Assembly: GCF_019455445.1 (NCBI RefSeq)
Contig: NZ_JAHWUS010000001.1
Coordinates: 124,001-188,000 of the forward strand
Direction of reading: 5' to 3'
DNA: 64,000 bases
DNA from: Pseudaquidulcibacter saccharophilus
GTDB taxonomy: Bacteria; Pseudomonadota; Alphaproteobacteria; Caulobacterales; Aquidulcibacteraceae
Shown: in pieces, positions 54,492-63,987 of the stretch
Layout: each line of letters begins with the position of its first letter
Position numbering within the stretch: the stretch's first letter is position 1
Position numbers and translations under genes: made by a program
Notes under the pieces: model-generated
What the model was told of the DNA's origin: nothing
The model's database searches: none
What the model saw: the letters and a program-made list of their open reading frames with translations, nothing else

Positions 54492-56621
54492 TTGTCCCGA
54501 CTAACTGATTTAATAGCACAGGCAAAAGCAAAAGACCCTAAACTTGGACAAGAATTGGAGAGGGAGTTTAAAACTCTATCCTCCCGTCGCTCGTTCGGTC
54601 TAAATTTTGAAAGACATAAGCCCGAAAATGTTGAGCTTCCAGGGCGACCGGTTCGCAAGGGTGACAAGGTTCGAATATTGCCACCTCGCGGCACCACCGG
54701 CAAAGGCGATCAACGACTTTGGAAGGTTACAAAAATTGAAAACTTAGATGGTCAAAAGTTTGGCCAAATTGAATTGCTTGAAGGGCCTGAAAAGGAAAGC
54801 CAAAGGGTGAACACCTTGGACTTGGTGGTTGTCGCTGAATTTATGGATTATATTTACCCTGGTCTTGTAAGCACTGGAAAAGTTGAGCGTGGCGGGGAAA
54901 AACCTTATCACACGGTTATTAATGGTGAAAACTTCCATGCTTTAGAGGCACTTACTTTCACGCATCGCGGCAAAATTGACGTCATCTATATTGATCCGCC
55001 ATATAATACAGGTGCGAAGGATTGGAAATATAATAACGATTACGTCGAATCTGAAGATATTTACAGACATTCTAAATGGTTAGCCTTTATGGAGCGCCGT
55101 TTGCAAATCTCACGCCAACTAATTAATCATACTAACGGAGTATTATTAGTAACTATTGACGAAAAGGAATACTTGCGCCTTGGAATGCTGCTTGAACAAA
55201 TTTTTACTGACGCAAGAATTCAAATGATTTCCACGGTAATCAAACCCGGCGGAGTGAGTAGGGATGGATTTTTTGCTAGGTCTGTAGAGTATATTTTTAT
55301 AGTTATGTTTGGAACAGCTTCACCTGTGGGATTACAGCTTAGCGAAGAATGGGGGGCAAAAAAGCAGAAAACGTCTGGGGATGTATTATATTGGAATACA
55401 CTTTGGCGAAGCGGCTCTAGCCCTCAAAGAGAAGGCCATGCAGATACTTTCTATCCAATTTTTGTAGATTTAAGAGACGGAACTATTTCAAGTATAGGTG
55501 ACCCAATTGGGGAAGGAACAGATAGAAAATCTATTAATCCACCCAACGGAACAATTTCAGTGTGGCCAATAAGAAATGATGGATCTGAAGGACGATGGCA
55601 ACTTGCATCTCCAACAGCTAGGATCGCTTTAAGCAAAGGTTATATTAGGATTGGTAAATTAACAGGTGAGAAGACTAGAATTTACTATTTGGCTAGGGGT
55701 GAGCAGAGAAGAATAGAAGAAGGAACGATTTCGATAGTTGGTAGGCGTCACGATGGTTCAGTAATTGGGGGTTTTGAAAACAAAAGCAGGGATTTTATTC
55801 CGACTGACTCATGGTCAATAGCAAGTCATGATGCAACTCGCCATGGCTCTATTATGCTAAATTCGCTATTACCCAAGAGAGCATTTCCATTTCCGAAATC
55901 GCTGTATGCGGTTGAAGATGTTTTAAGGTTTTTTGTCGCTCAACATTATACCTCAACTATCTTAGATTTTTTTGCTGGGTCAGGAACAACGGCGCATGCT
56001 GTAATGAGATTAAATAAACAGGATGGCGGCAAGAGAAAAAGTATTTTAATCACTAATAACGAAGTTGCCTCAACTGAACAAAGAAATTTGCGCGAACTTG
56101 GCTTAAGACCTGGAGACCCAGAATGGGAAAAGTGGGGAATTTGCGACTATATCACTAAGCCCCGAATTGAGGCCGCGATAAAAGGAAGAACCCCAGAAGG
56201 TGATGAAATAAAAGGGGATTACAAATTCACAGATGAATTCCCAATGTCTGATGGCTTTGAAGAAAATGCCGAGTTTTTCACATTAGCCTATGAAACCCCA
56301 GTTTCGGTTAGCCACAACCGAGCATTTGAAAGAATAGCGCCGCTTCTTTGGATGCGCGCCGGAAGCGAAGGAAGACGAATTCAAAAAATTCCACCAAATG
56401 GTTGGGACTTAGCCGATACTTACGGTCTACTTATAGATTTGGACAAGTCTTCTCAATTCTGTGAAGCTATTGAAAGCAAAAATACAATTCGAATTGCATA
56501 TGTGGTTACAGATGATGAAAGACGCTTCCAATCAATCGTGCGCCAATTACCCAAGAATGTTGAGCCAGTTAGGCTTTATGAATCCTATTTAACCAACTTC
56601 CGCTTCTCGATGGGGCGTTAA
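54492..56621 (+). CDS. Adenine-type DNA methyltransferase (type III Mod-like, beta class)
   Basis: 709 residues from the TTG at 54492, which has GGAGGGG upstream and gives the family start SRLTDLIAQAKAKD. DPPYNTG near residue 168 (catalytic motif IV) precedes FFAGSGTTAHAVMRLN near residue 495 (AdoMet motif I), the beta-class order, with a 300-residue target-recognition insert between. The N-terminal ~130 residues (RPVRKGDKVRILPPR) are typical of Mod proteins next to helicase-type Res genes. The alternative ATG at 54462 is less likely. Three bases separate it from res. Confidence 0.87.
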   Translation: MSRLTDLIAQAKAKDPKLGQELEREFKTLSSRRSFGLNFERHKPENVELPGRPVRKGDKVRILPPRGTTGKGDQRLWKVTKIENLDGQKFGQIELLEGPEKESQRVNTLDLVVVAEFMDYIYPGLVSTGKVERGGEKPYHTVINGENFHALEALTFTHRGKIDVIYIDPPYNTGAKDWKYNNDYVESEDIYRHSKWLAFMERRLQISRQLINHTNGVLLVTIDEKEYLRLGMLLEQIFTDARIQMISTVIKPGGVSRDGFFARSVEYIFIVMFGTASPVGLQLSEEWGAKKQKTSGDVLYWNTLWRSGSSPQREGHADTFYPIFVDLRDGTISSIGDPIGEGTDRKSINPPNGTISVWPIRNDGSEGRWQLASPTARIALSKGYIRIGKLTGEKTRIYYLARGEQRRIEEGTISIVGRRHDGSVIGGFENKSRDFIPTDSWSIASHDATRHGSIMLNSLLPKRAFPFPKSLYAVEDVLRFFVAQHYTSTILDFFAGSGTTAHAVMRLNKQDGGKRKSILITNNEVASTEQRNLRELGLRPGDPEWEKWGICDYITKPRIEAAIKGRTPEGDEIKGDYKFTDEFPMSDGFEENAEFFTLAYETPVSVSHNRAFERIAPLLWMRAGSEGRRIQKIPPNGWDLADTYGLLIDLDKSSQFCEAIESKNTIRIAYVVTDDERRFQSIVRQLPKNVEPVRLYESYLTNFRFSMGR

Positions 56622-56624
56622 AAT

Positions 56625-59210
56625 ATGAAATTTACACTAAAAGATTACCAAGAAGATGCCGTTAAAGAAGTACTTGAAAGATTGCGAAAAGCAAAAAAGA
56701 GATGGCACGAAGACAATGACAAAAGCGCATTCTCTTTAACCGCAACCACCGGTGCCGGTAAAACTGTTATGGCCGCCGCTGTCTTTGAAGCTCTCTTCTT
56801 TGGAAGCGATGATTATAATTTTGAGCCGGACCCAGGCGCGGTGGTGATTTGGTTCAGTGATGATCCATCACTAAATGTTCAATCATTGTGGCGTTTACAA
56901 GAAGCTTCGGACAAACTAACTGTTTCGGATCTTGTGACAATTGAAAACTCCTTTAATCGGGATAGCCTTGAACCTGGCAAAGTTTATTTCTTGAATACCC
57001 AAAAACTGGGAAAGAATAGCTTGTTAGTTCGTGGCCATAATTCTGGAGAAGATTTAGATGATCCACAAATGCGCATTATGCCAGATATGCGCGCCTATAC
57101 AATTTGGGACATAATTCAAAATACTATTGAAGACCCTTCTCTAACTTTGTATCTGGTACTAGACGAAGCGCATCGCGGTATGAAAGATGGCAAGTCAAGC
57201 AGTGTTGACGGAAAGCAGACAATTGTTAAGCAATTAATTAACGGCTCTGGCTCGGTGCCAGGAATTCCAATCGTTTGGGGTGTCTCTGCCACAGTTGATA
57301 GGTTTAATAAAGCAATGGACGGGGCCAAGAATAGGGACACTCTTTCAAATGTAGTTGTAGATTCGAAGAAAGTTCAAGATTCAGGCCTTTTGAAGGATAC
57401 GATAATCTTGGATGTTCCAGATGAAGTCGGCGATTTTTCAACTGTTCTTTTGCGTCGTGGGACAGACAAATTGCGGGAAATTTCTGAAGCGTGGGAATCT
57501 TATGCCAAAGAACAAAATGAAGCATCAATCGTTCAGCCCTTGATGGTCTTACAGGTACCAAATTCGCCAGATAGCAAACAAATTGGGGAAGCACTTGACA
57601 TTATTTTTGATCGCTGGCCAGTATTAAATACTGATTGCGTAGCAAATGTTTTTGGCGAACATAAAACAGAGATTTTTGGCGGCCATTCTGTAAGATATAT
57701 TTCACCTGAACGCGTACAAGAATCAAACTGGATAAGGATTCTAATTGCCAAAGACGCAATTAGCACCGGCTGGGATTGTCCGCGTGCGGAGGTAATGGTT
57801 TCGTTTAGACCAGCAAACGACAAAACTCATATAACACAATTGCTAGGCCGTATGGTTAGGACACCGCTTGCGCGGAGGATCCCGGGCAATGAACGGTTGA
57901 ACTCTGTTGATTGCTTGCTGCCACGTTTCAACAAACAAACCGTTGAGGAAGTTGTTAATTCACTTATGGTTGGTGGCGAAAGCGGCGATGATCTTCAAAT
58001 TCGTCGAGTTTTGGTAAATCCGCAAGAAATGAAACCAAATCCAAATGTACCTGAAGCCGTTTGGGAAAAGCTATTGTCATTGCCTTCCCAAACTTTGCCT
58101 AAAAAGCTTTCTCGTCCGGTGAAGAGGTTAACTATTCTCGCTCACGAACTTGCCGCCGATAAATTGCTTGAGGATGCTGGCAAAAAGGCACATAAATTAT
58201 TGCATGAATTCTTAGACAACGCGAGGCGCATATATGCTGAAGATTTAACCGTTGCGCGCAAATCTGTATTAATAGTGGAGGGAAAAGCCTTAAGAACTGA
58301 TCTTCAGTCTAATAAAAAGACATTTGATGATTTTGTTGAAGAAGCAGACTATGTTGTAATTGAAGACGCATATAAGCGCGCAGGTCGAATTATCAGCCCG
58401 GATCTTGCCCTTACATACAGTGATCATTTGGCATCCGAGCTTTCCATTGACGACGAAGAAGCACTAATTGAAGCACATACAATTGTTGCAGCGGTGGGTC
58501 TTGTACCGAAAATTGCTGATTTATTAGACAAAGAAGCGGAAACGATAGCAAATACATGGCTGTCTAAATATAAGGATGCGATCAAAAAGCTAAAAGATGA
58601 CCGACAAGAAATTTATAGACAAATCAGGGAAATGAGCGCCCAGCCTTTGGACGTAGATATTGCAAAGCCTAATATTTGGATACAACCGACAAAAGCAATT
58701 GAACCAGGTGGCATTGAACGCGAACTTACCAAGTTTGAAAGGCACTTAATGTGCGACGAAAGCGGACTATTCCCGGCGATAATGAATGGCTGGGAGGAAA
58801 AAGTAATTTTATCTGAGCTAAAAAAACCAGGAACAATTGCTTGGTATCGAAACCCAGACAGGGCAAGTCAAGATTCTCTGGGTATCGTTTATGAAGAAGA
58901 TGACGGTCAGAAAATTATGCGACCTGACTTTGTTTTCTTTAGCAAGCTTTCAGATGGTAGTATTGTTGCCGATATAATAGATCCGCATGGCGTTCACCTA
59001 GCTGACGCGCTTCCCAAATTACGAGGGTTTGCTAATTATGCTTCAATTAATTTTGATTTGTTCCGTAAGCTCGAGGCTGTCGCAGAAGTTGATGGTAAGT
59101 TTCGTTCTTTGGATATGAAATGCGAAAGCACTAGAGAAGCGATAAAGAATTCTAAATCTGCAAAGGTATTATTCTCTTGTGAATTGGCTAAGTATTATAA
59201 TACTAACTAA
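56625..59210 (+). CDS. DEAH helicase, type III restriction Res-like
   Basis: 861 residues. SF2 helicase motor: Walker A TTGAGKTVMAA near residue 42, DEAH box LVLDEAHRGMKD near residue 180, then DAISTGWDCPRAEVMVSFR and QLLGRMVRTP (motif VI arginines). The C terminus (RPDFVFFSKLSDGS, then VADIIDPHG, LADALPKL) sits where PD-ExK nucleases normally show ExK, but reads DIIDPHG, so the canonical Lys is absent. It probably acts with the upstream Mod. Cutting activity may be altered or supplied by another protein. Confidence 0.85.
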   Translation: MKFTLKDYQEDAVKEVLERLRKAKKRWHEDNDKSAFSLTATTGAGKTVMAAAVFEALFFGSDDYNFEPDPGAVVIWFSDDPSLNVQSLWRLQEASDKLTVSDLVTIENSFNRDSLEPGKVYFLNTQKLGKNSLLVRGHNSGEDLDDPQMRIMPDMRAYTIWDIIQNTIEDPSLTLYLVLDEAHRGMKDGKSSSVDGKQTIVKQLINGSGSVPGIPIVWGVSATVDRFNKAMDGAKNRDTLSNVVVDSKKVQDSGLLKDTIILDVPDEVGDFSTVLLRRGTDKLREISEAWESYAKEQNEASIVQPLMVLQVPNSPDSKQIGEALDIIFDRWPVLNTDCVANVFGEHKTEIFGGHSVRYISPERVQESNWIRILIAKDAISTGWDCPRAEVMVSFRPANDKTHITQLLGRMVRTPLARRIPGNERLNSVDCLLPRFNKQTVEEVVNSLMVGGESGDDLQIRRVLVNPQEMKPNPNVPEAVWEKLLSLPSQTLPKKLSRPVKRLTILAHELAADKLLEDAGKKAHKLLHEFLDNARRIYAEDLTVARKSVLIVEGKALRTDLQSNKKTFDDFVEEADYVVIEDAYKRAGRIISPDLALTYSDHLASELSIDDEEALIEAHTIVAAVGLVPKIADLLDKEAETIANTWLSKYKDAIKKLKDDRQEIYRQIREMSAQPLDVDIAKPNIWIQPTKAIEPGGIERELTKFERHLMCDESGLFPAIMNGWEEKVILSELKKPGTIAWYRNPDRASQDSLGIVYEEDDGQKIMRPDFVFFSKLSDGSIVADIIDPHGVHLADALPKLRGFANYASINFDLFRKLEAVAEVDGKFRSLDMKCESTREAIKNSKSAKVLFSCELAKYYNTN

Positions 59211-59226
59211 TAATTGGAGTACCGAA

Positions 59227-59868
59227 ATGGAGCAATCTTTGTTAAACTGGCTGCGTTTCATCACACCGGGCATTATCATTTTATTATATTGGGCCCTTAC
59301 AGGACAGTTTTTGCAGACTTGGCAACCTTCCTGGCCGCAGACAATGGAACAATGGAAGGCTCCCCCCATACACATTTTTATTGCGATGGCATACTATGCC
59401 TTTTCACCGAGAAACGAAGCTAATAAGGCGTATTTCAATAAAGTTACCGAAAATCTAAGAGCGGGTTTGATTAAAATTTCTGGACGCAAACTAGCAGACG
59501 AAGGCTATGAATGGAATAAGGTTAGAAGCATATTTTTTCATTTCATTGACGAAGATAAGTCACTTTCAAATAAGGCGAAGAACGCATACTTCAATGGCTG
59601 GGTTTGGACCAGCCTCGCGGATCTTAGAGCGATATCAGCGATATATGCATTCTTATTCTTCATCGCAATGTTAATACTACAGTCAAAGGAGACCATTGAA
59701 TTATTTGCAATATCAATTTTAACAGCCTTATTTTCTATTCCAGCCTCTAGATCAGTGACAGAAAGGCACATTGAAATCGGTATTCAACAGCTGGAAATAA
59801 TTGAACTCAAATATTCAGACAAATTGAAAGAACTATTTAAGAAGCTAGAAGAAAAGAATGGTAATTAA
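59227..59868 (+). CDS. Membrane protein of unknown function, coupled to the DndC-like gene
   Basis: 213 residues from the ATG at 59227, preceded by GGAG. Hydrophobic segments at about residues 10-28 (FITPGIIILLYWALTGQ), 45-60, 142-162 (AIYAFLFFIAMLIL) and 165-183 (AISILTALFSIP) suggest 3-4 membrane helices, with a charged cytoplasmic helix region between them and a helical C terminus. No family recognised. It overlaps the DndC-like gene by 11 bases, so translation is probably coupled. Confidence 0.65.
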   Translation: MEQSLLNWLRFITPGIIILLYWALTGQFLQTWQPSWPQTMEQWKAPPIHIFIAMAYYAFSPRNEANKAYFNKVTENLRAGLIKISGRKLADEGYEWNKVRSIFFHFIDEDKSLSNKAKNAYFNGWVWTSLADLRAISAIYAFLFFIAMLILQSKETIELFAISILTALFSIPASRSVTERHIEIGIQQLEIIELKYSDKLKELFKKLEEKNGN

Positions 59869-60901
59869 CGCCATCGAAATGACAAGGGATGCCCTCGAAA
59901 GAAACTCTAACTCTCACTGGGTAATTGGATTTTCTGGAGGGAAGGATTCTTCCGCCCTGTTGAAAATATTTACTGCAGCGATGAAGACGGCTAAATCATT
60001 GCCAAGTCAAATAGATATTATATACTGCGACACGGGTGTGGAAAATCCCGTTTTGGACATTTACGTTAAGTCCTTATTCAAGAACCTTGTTGATGAATTC
60101 GATACCCTTAATTTCCCCGTAAAATTCCACATATTAAAATCAAACATAAATGAGCGGTTCTTTGTACGCGTTATTGGGCGCGGTTACCCAACACCTACAA
60201 ATAATTTCAGATGGTGCACTAAGGGCCTTAGAATAAATCCAGTTTCACGTCACATTAAGGCGGCGGCTAAAGATGATGCAATTGTGTTGATTGGACTGAG
60301 AAAAGGTGAAAGTAAGCAAAGGGATAGGTCTCTAAAGAATTCTGAAGAGGGTAATTGGCAATTTCAAAGAGAAGGAAATACGAGGTATCGAATTTTCCTT
60401 CCGATATTAGACTTTAGCGTTGAAGACGTATGGGATGTAATTTTCATGCCAGGCTTTCCAAAATCTCTAGATGCAAAAAAACTTGAGTTGATCTACAGAG
60501 GAGCTTCGGGCGAGTGTCCTATAATAAAAGCTCCGAATTCTGCTCCTTGCGGTTCTGGCAGATTCGGATGTTGGGTTTGCACAGTTGTTAGGAAAGATAA
60601 ATCAGCAATTTCTTTGATTGAGTCCGGCCACATTGAGCTCCTACCATTTTTAAGTTTTCGAAACTGGATATCTGAATTTAGAAACGATTTGAGTATGAGG
60701 TGGGGTGTAAGGAGAAATGGATCTATAGGTCCTGGGCCTTTTTCAATTGAGGCTCGAAAACTAATTTTTAAAAAAGTAAGAGAGTTAGAAGAATTAACTG
60801 GTAATATTATTATTGATAAAGAAGAAACCCAAGAAATACATAGACTGTGGGCGTTAGATGACGAAGTGAATAATAATAGTAAATATCAAATTCTGCCCTG
60901 A
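59858..60901 (+). CDS. DndC-like PAPS-reductase-family protein
   Basis: 347 residues of the adenine-nucleotide alpha-hydrolase superfamily. The PP-loop SGGKDS is at residues 26-31. The segment RWCTKGLRINP (Cys120), GECPII (Cys220), then PCGSGRFGCWVCTVV (Cys231, Cys238, Cys241) is the cluster-binding signature I associate with DndC, the phosphorothioate-modification protein that uses ATP and sulfur. DndC is usually ~500 residues; this copy lacks the C-terminal part. No DndB, DndD or DndE partner is seen. It may modify DNA, or act on another nucleotide. Confidence 0.72.
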   Translation: MVINAIEMTRDALERNSNSHWVIGFSGGKDSSALLKIFTAAMKTAKSLPSQIDIIYCDTGVENPVLDIYVKSLFKNLVDEFDTLNFPVKFHILKSNINERFFVRVIGRGYPTPTNNFRWCTKGLRINPVSRHIKAAAKDDAIVLIGLRKGESKQRDRSLKNSEEGNWQFQREGNTRYRIFLPILDFSVEDVWDVIFMPGFPKSLDAKKLELIYRGASGECPIIKAPNSAPCGSGRFGCWVCTVVRKDKSAISLIESGHIELLPFLSFRNWISEFRNDLSMRWGVRRNGSIGPGPFSIEARKLIFKKVRELEELTGNIIIDKEETQEIHRLWALDDEVNNNSKYQILP

Positions 60902-61099
60902 TTTTCAATTTTATATTGCCCCAAGAATAAAAGAAAAACATACAGTGTTAAGCATTGTAATAGACGCTTATAGAGCAAAAACGAAATAGTTGTTTATCGG
61001 GGGTCTCCGCGCCCGCCCCTCGAACGAAAAATTCGGGGAAGTACCTTAAGCCAAATACCTTATTCAGATATATATATTAACAGATAAAGTGCGCCGCGC

Positions 61100-61182
61100 C
61101 ACTGCCACACCCTTATATAAATAAGGGGGTGTGGCGCAGTGTCGGCATTTGGATTTGCGCCATTGCGCCACCATTTGCGCCA
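61100..61182. other. Iteron and hairpin region, candidate replication origin of the element
   Basis: A long hairpin (CACTG-CCACACCCTTAT pairing with ATAAGGG-GTGTGG-CAGTG, 61100-61141) is followed by three direct TTGCGCCA copies (61155-61162, 61163-61170, 61175-61182). Inverted TGGCGCA copies occur at 61132-61138 and 61199-61205. It lies directly downstream of the RepA-like gene, between convergent genes; such repeats are typical initiator sites. The hairpin could instead be a bidirectional terminator. The wider gap 60902-61099 shows a CCCCTCGAA/TTCGGGG hairpin and no gene. Confidence 0.5.
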
Positions 61183-61186
61183 CTTG

Positions 61187-62410
61187 CTAAACTATGCTTG
61201 GCGCATTTTTAACCCTTACAAATTCCTTTTCATGTCGGCGGTGGTCAATTTCATTATATTTTTCCAAAATTTCTGAATTAATTGCCTCATCTATGAGCTT
61301 TCGAATGAAATGTTTATCGTCCCTGTTACCTAATTCCTTTTTTAATAATTCAGAAATTGGGATTCCAATCCAATCTTTGGCTTGGCTATTATATCGCCAT
61401 TTTCCATTTTTCAGAATGGGGATTAATTCCACCCATTGTTCATCTGACATGATTTCTTGAAATACATCTATTGCTTCAAAGTTTTGAGCAACCGCCACTC
61501 CCATGCTTTCAATCTCCTGATTTGCGTTTTCAAAAAATTCAGATTCCAATTTGAAATATTTCTTCTTTGATGATTTAGCCGCAAAATTCGACTTCACTTC
61601 TGTAATTGTTACATATTGTGCAATCTCTTCATATTTGATTCCAAATCTTTCACCATCCGCATTTGATAAATTATTCAGAACCCACGCCGCGCGAACCGCC
61701 CCAATAAAGGAACTCGCCCCTCGCGCACCTTCAAAGCCAACCGCTTCGCCGCGCGACTTTCCCGAATGATGTACAAGCAACACAGCGCAATTTGCTTCTA
61801 CCGCAATTTTTGCAAATAGTTTTACGACAATATCAATTGCATTATTGTCATTCTCATTCACTCTATGAAACGAAATGAACGGATCGAATATTGCCACATC
61901 AATCTTCATTTCTTTCAATTGGCTAATTATGCTTTGAATCTCTGTTTCATTTTCAACAAATTTCGAACCAGATTCAGACCATGCGCATTTAAGACTGTTT
62001 TCCAATCCCGAATTTATGAAAAATTGTCCTTCTAATTCTTTTGGATTTAATTCATTCTTCTTGCAAAAGGCATGAATCCGCCTTTGCAGATTATCCTTTG
62101 AATCTTCGCCATTAAATAGCCAAACCCTTGATTTCTGCTTCACCGTGTCAAAATAAAAGCTCTCACCAAAGGCTAAGCAAATGCCCATTCCAAGCGCAAT
62201 CATTGACTTGCCCTGTCCAGCCGCGCCAATTAATGCAGAAACCGTCCCACGTTGCAAGAAATTCCCATAAACCCATTGAATTGGCGGCAATTCGCAATAT
62301 TCAGAATGTAAAAAGCCCTCAATCTTAATTGGCAACTTTTGCGCTTCGCCCGATAAGGTAAACAATGGCAATTTCTGCAATCCATCAAGCGTAATTGAAT
62401 CAAATGTCAT
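61187..62410 (-). CDS. RepA-like RecA-fold ATPase (replicative helicase type)
   Basis: 407 residues. Walker A IGAAGQGKSM at about residues 61-70 and Walker B DVAIFDPFISF with Asp176; LVHHSGKSRG follows as sensor-like motif. This is the AAA_25/RSF1010 RepA-type ATPase seen in plasmid and satellite replication modules. Its ATG overlaps the primase gene by 11 bases. It probably unwinds DNA at the adjacent iterons, which is inference. Confidence 0.82.
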   Translation of the reverse strand: MTFDSITLDGLQKLPLFTLSGEAQKLPIKIEGFLHSEYCELPPIQWVYGNFLQRGTVSALIGAAGQGKSMIALGMGICLAFGESFYFDTVKQKSRVWLFNGEDSKDNLQRRIHAFCKKNELNPKELEGQFFINSGLENSLKCAWSESGSKFVENETEIQSIISQLKEMKIDVAIFDPFISFHRVNENDNNAIDIVVKLFAKIAVEANCAVLLVHHSGKSRGEAVGFEGARGASSFIGAVRAAWVLNNLSNADGERFGIKYEEIAQYVTITEVKSNFAAKSSKKKYFKLESEFFENANQEIESMGVAVAQNFEAIDVFQEIMSDEQWVELIPILKNGKWRYNSQAKDWIGIPISELLKKELGNRDDKHFIRKLIDEAINSEILEKYNEIDHRRHEKEFVRVKNAPSIV

Positions 62411-63311
62411 AAGGATTTTCCCCTATTCTTTGAATAAAATCGTTCAAATCTTCTTTCTGAATTGGTGAAATTAGTGAATTCACATTCACGCCTCTCGCTT
62501 TCATTTTTATTGCAAGTTTTGTGAAAGCGCGAATTCCTGCGACATCATTATCCACCGCCACTATAATATCTTTAATTTGGGGCGGTGGGGTAAAGTTTGC
62601 TAGATTCCCAGCATCGCCACACGCCCAAACAGGCAGCCTCTCCAGCCCCTTTAAACGCCTTATAGAAAGCGTTGTTTCAATCCCTTCACCAATACCAAGG
62701 AAAGTGTCATTTGGTGCAAGCATTGTGATTTGAATTGCCGAATTTGCCTTATTCGAACCTTTCACATAAACCTTCCCCAATTCGCCCTTTTTGAAGCGAA
62801 CTAAATGGGTGAACATGATTGCAGAGATATTATTTGACCCTAATTGCCTAAACGCCGCCCCGATAGCTGGAACTTGTTTGCCTTTGATATTTGCGTTTTC
62901 AAAGAATTTAATTGAATCGCAATTTGTCGGCAATTCAATTCCCCTCATTTTGAAATAATAATCGCCTTGGCTATTCAATTCAATTTTTCTGCCACTATCC
63001 CATAATTTATCAAAATCAACTACTGGAATTTCTTCCGCTTCTTCATTAATTTTATCGTCTTGAGCCTCTAGCAAAGCGGCATAGGAAATAGCTTCATTAA
63101 GTTCCTCAACAATTCCGGCCTTAATTAATAATTGTGGAAGCCCACCGCCTTCTTGCAATTCATGGTCAAACCACTCACAAGTCGCCGTATTTAGAACTTT
63201 TGAACCTTTAGAGCCAAATCTAAGCTCACGACGATTTGATTGGCGGTGGTTTACTTCCCCAAGAGCCAATTGGGCGATTTCTTCGACATAATTTAGATTT
63301 AAACAGGGCAT
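62400..63311 (-). CDS. Toprim-domain primase-like replication protein
   Basis: About 303 residues from the ATG at 63311, which has GGGGGAG upstream; an in-frame TTG at 63323 is an alternative. The second half has a Toprim core: LGIGEGIETTLSI (acidic) near residue 210 and VAVDNDVAGIRAF near residue 250. The N-terminal part resembles the DUF7146/zinc-less primase region. It primes replication in P4-like or plasmid modules. It overlaps both neighbours. Confidence 0.8.
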   Translation of the reverse strand: MPCLNLNYVEEIAQLALGEVNHRQSNRRELRFGSKGSKVLNTATCEWFDHELQEGGGLPQLLIKAGIVEELNEAISYAALLEAQDDKINEEAEEIPVVDFDKLWDSGRKIELNSQGDYYFKMRGIELPTNCDSIKFFENANIKGKQVPAIGAAFRQLGSNNISAIMFTHLVRFKKGELGKVYVKGSNKANSAIQITMLAPNDTFLGIGEGIETTLSIRRLKGLERLPVWACGDAGNLANFTPPPQIKDIIVAVDNDVAGIRAFTKLAIKMKARGVNVNSLISPIQKEDLNDFIQRIGENPYDI

Positions 63312-63808
63312 TCGCTCCCCCAAACATGATGAGGAAGAGGAATAAAATCTCCAGCTTTACGGATTTCAAAATTGTAATCGGGCTTGGAGTGGTTTCGTGA
63401 TTTTTTTACCCATTCGAAGCACGACAATCCCATGAGCATTTCGCAATTCAACCAGTTCTTTACCAAATGAACAATTTGAAACCCATTTCCGTCCAATTCA
63501 AAACATGATACTTTGCCATCCAAGCCAAGACAACTAATTGAGCTAAGAATGTCATATTTGAGATCTTTGACTTCAAAGTTAAAGTTGTTTGATTCAATTG
63601 TAAGAACAAATGCGCACTCGTTTTTGCGTAATTTCATCCCTATGATTGCGGATTTCGAAATCGGTTCTTTGGCAAAGTCATAATTTTCATTTTTCCAATT
63701 GTCAGAACTAGGCTTTAAATCGTATCTTCGAAGCCATAAGAGCGGCAATTCGGACTTCGCCAAAGAAATCAAGCGTGAAGTTTCGTTTTCTAAAGAATCT
63801 ACAAACAT
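63299..63808 (-). CDS. Hypothetical protein of the replication module
   Basis: 169 residues, soluble, with a strong GGGAGG nine bases before the ATG. No family recognised. Features are LPLLWLRRYDLKP near the start and four Cys scattered through the second half. The end overlaps the primase gene by 13 bases and its start overlaps the AlpA-type stop, so the four genes form one operon. Confidence 0.6.
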   Translation of the reverse strand: MFVDSLENETSRLISLAKSELPLLWLRRYDLKPSSDNWKNENYDFAKEPISKSAIIGMKLRKNECAFVLTIESNNFNFEVKDLKYDILSSISCLGLDGKVSCFELDGNGFQIVHLVKNWLNCEMLMGLSCFEWVKKSRNHSKPDYNFEIRKAGDFIPLPHHVWGSECPV

Positions 63809-63987
63809 TAGTTTCCTCCCTTAACAGGAAAGGAATTCAACCAATTTGTAAGCTCAGATTCTCTGACCCTTGAAGCTTTTCCGATTTTATGAATTTTAAT
63901 TTCGCCACGCTTGGCAGCGCGATAAATTGTCGAACGTGAAATTTGAAACAGGCTACAAACCTGATTTATTTGAAGTAAGTTTTCCAT
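63808..63987 (-). CDS. AlpA/excisionase-type helix-turn-helix protein
   Basis: 59 residues. LLQINQVCSLFQISRSTIYR (helix-turn-helix) followed by GEIKIHKIGKASRVRESEL is the MerR-like/AlpA fold of small excisionases and regulators in satellites and islands. AGGAG lies 6 bases before the ATG. The stop overlaps the next ATG. The element integrase, usually close by, may lie past the window end. Confidence 0.88.
   Translation of the reverse strand: MENLLQINQVCSLFQISRSTIYRAAKRGEIKIHKIGKASRVRESELTNWLNSFPVKGGN

Noticed and set aside
59858-60901. Assimilatory PAPS reductase (cysH)
   Set aside because: The RFGCWVCTVV cluster and extra Cys match DndC-like proteins, and no sulfate assimilation genes are nearby.
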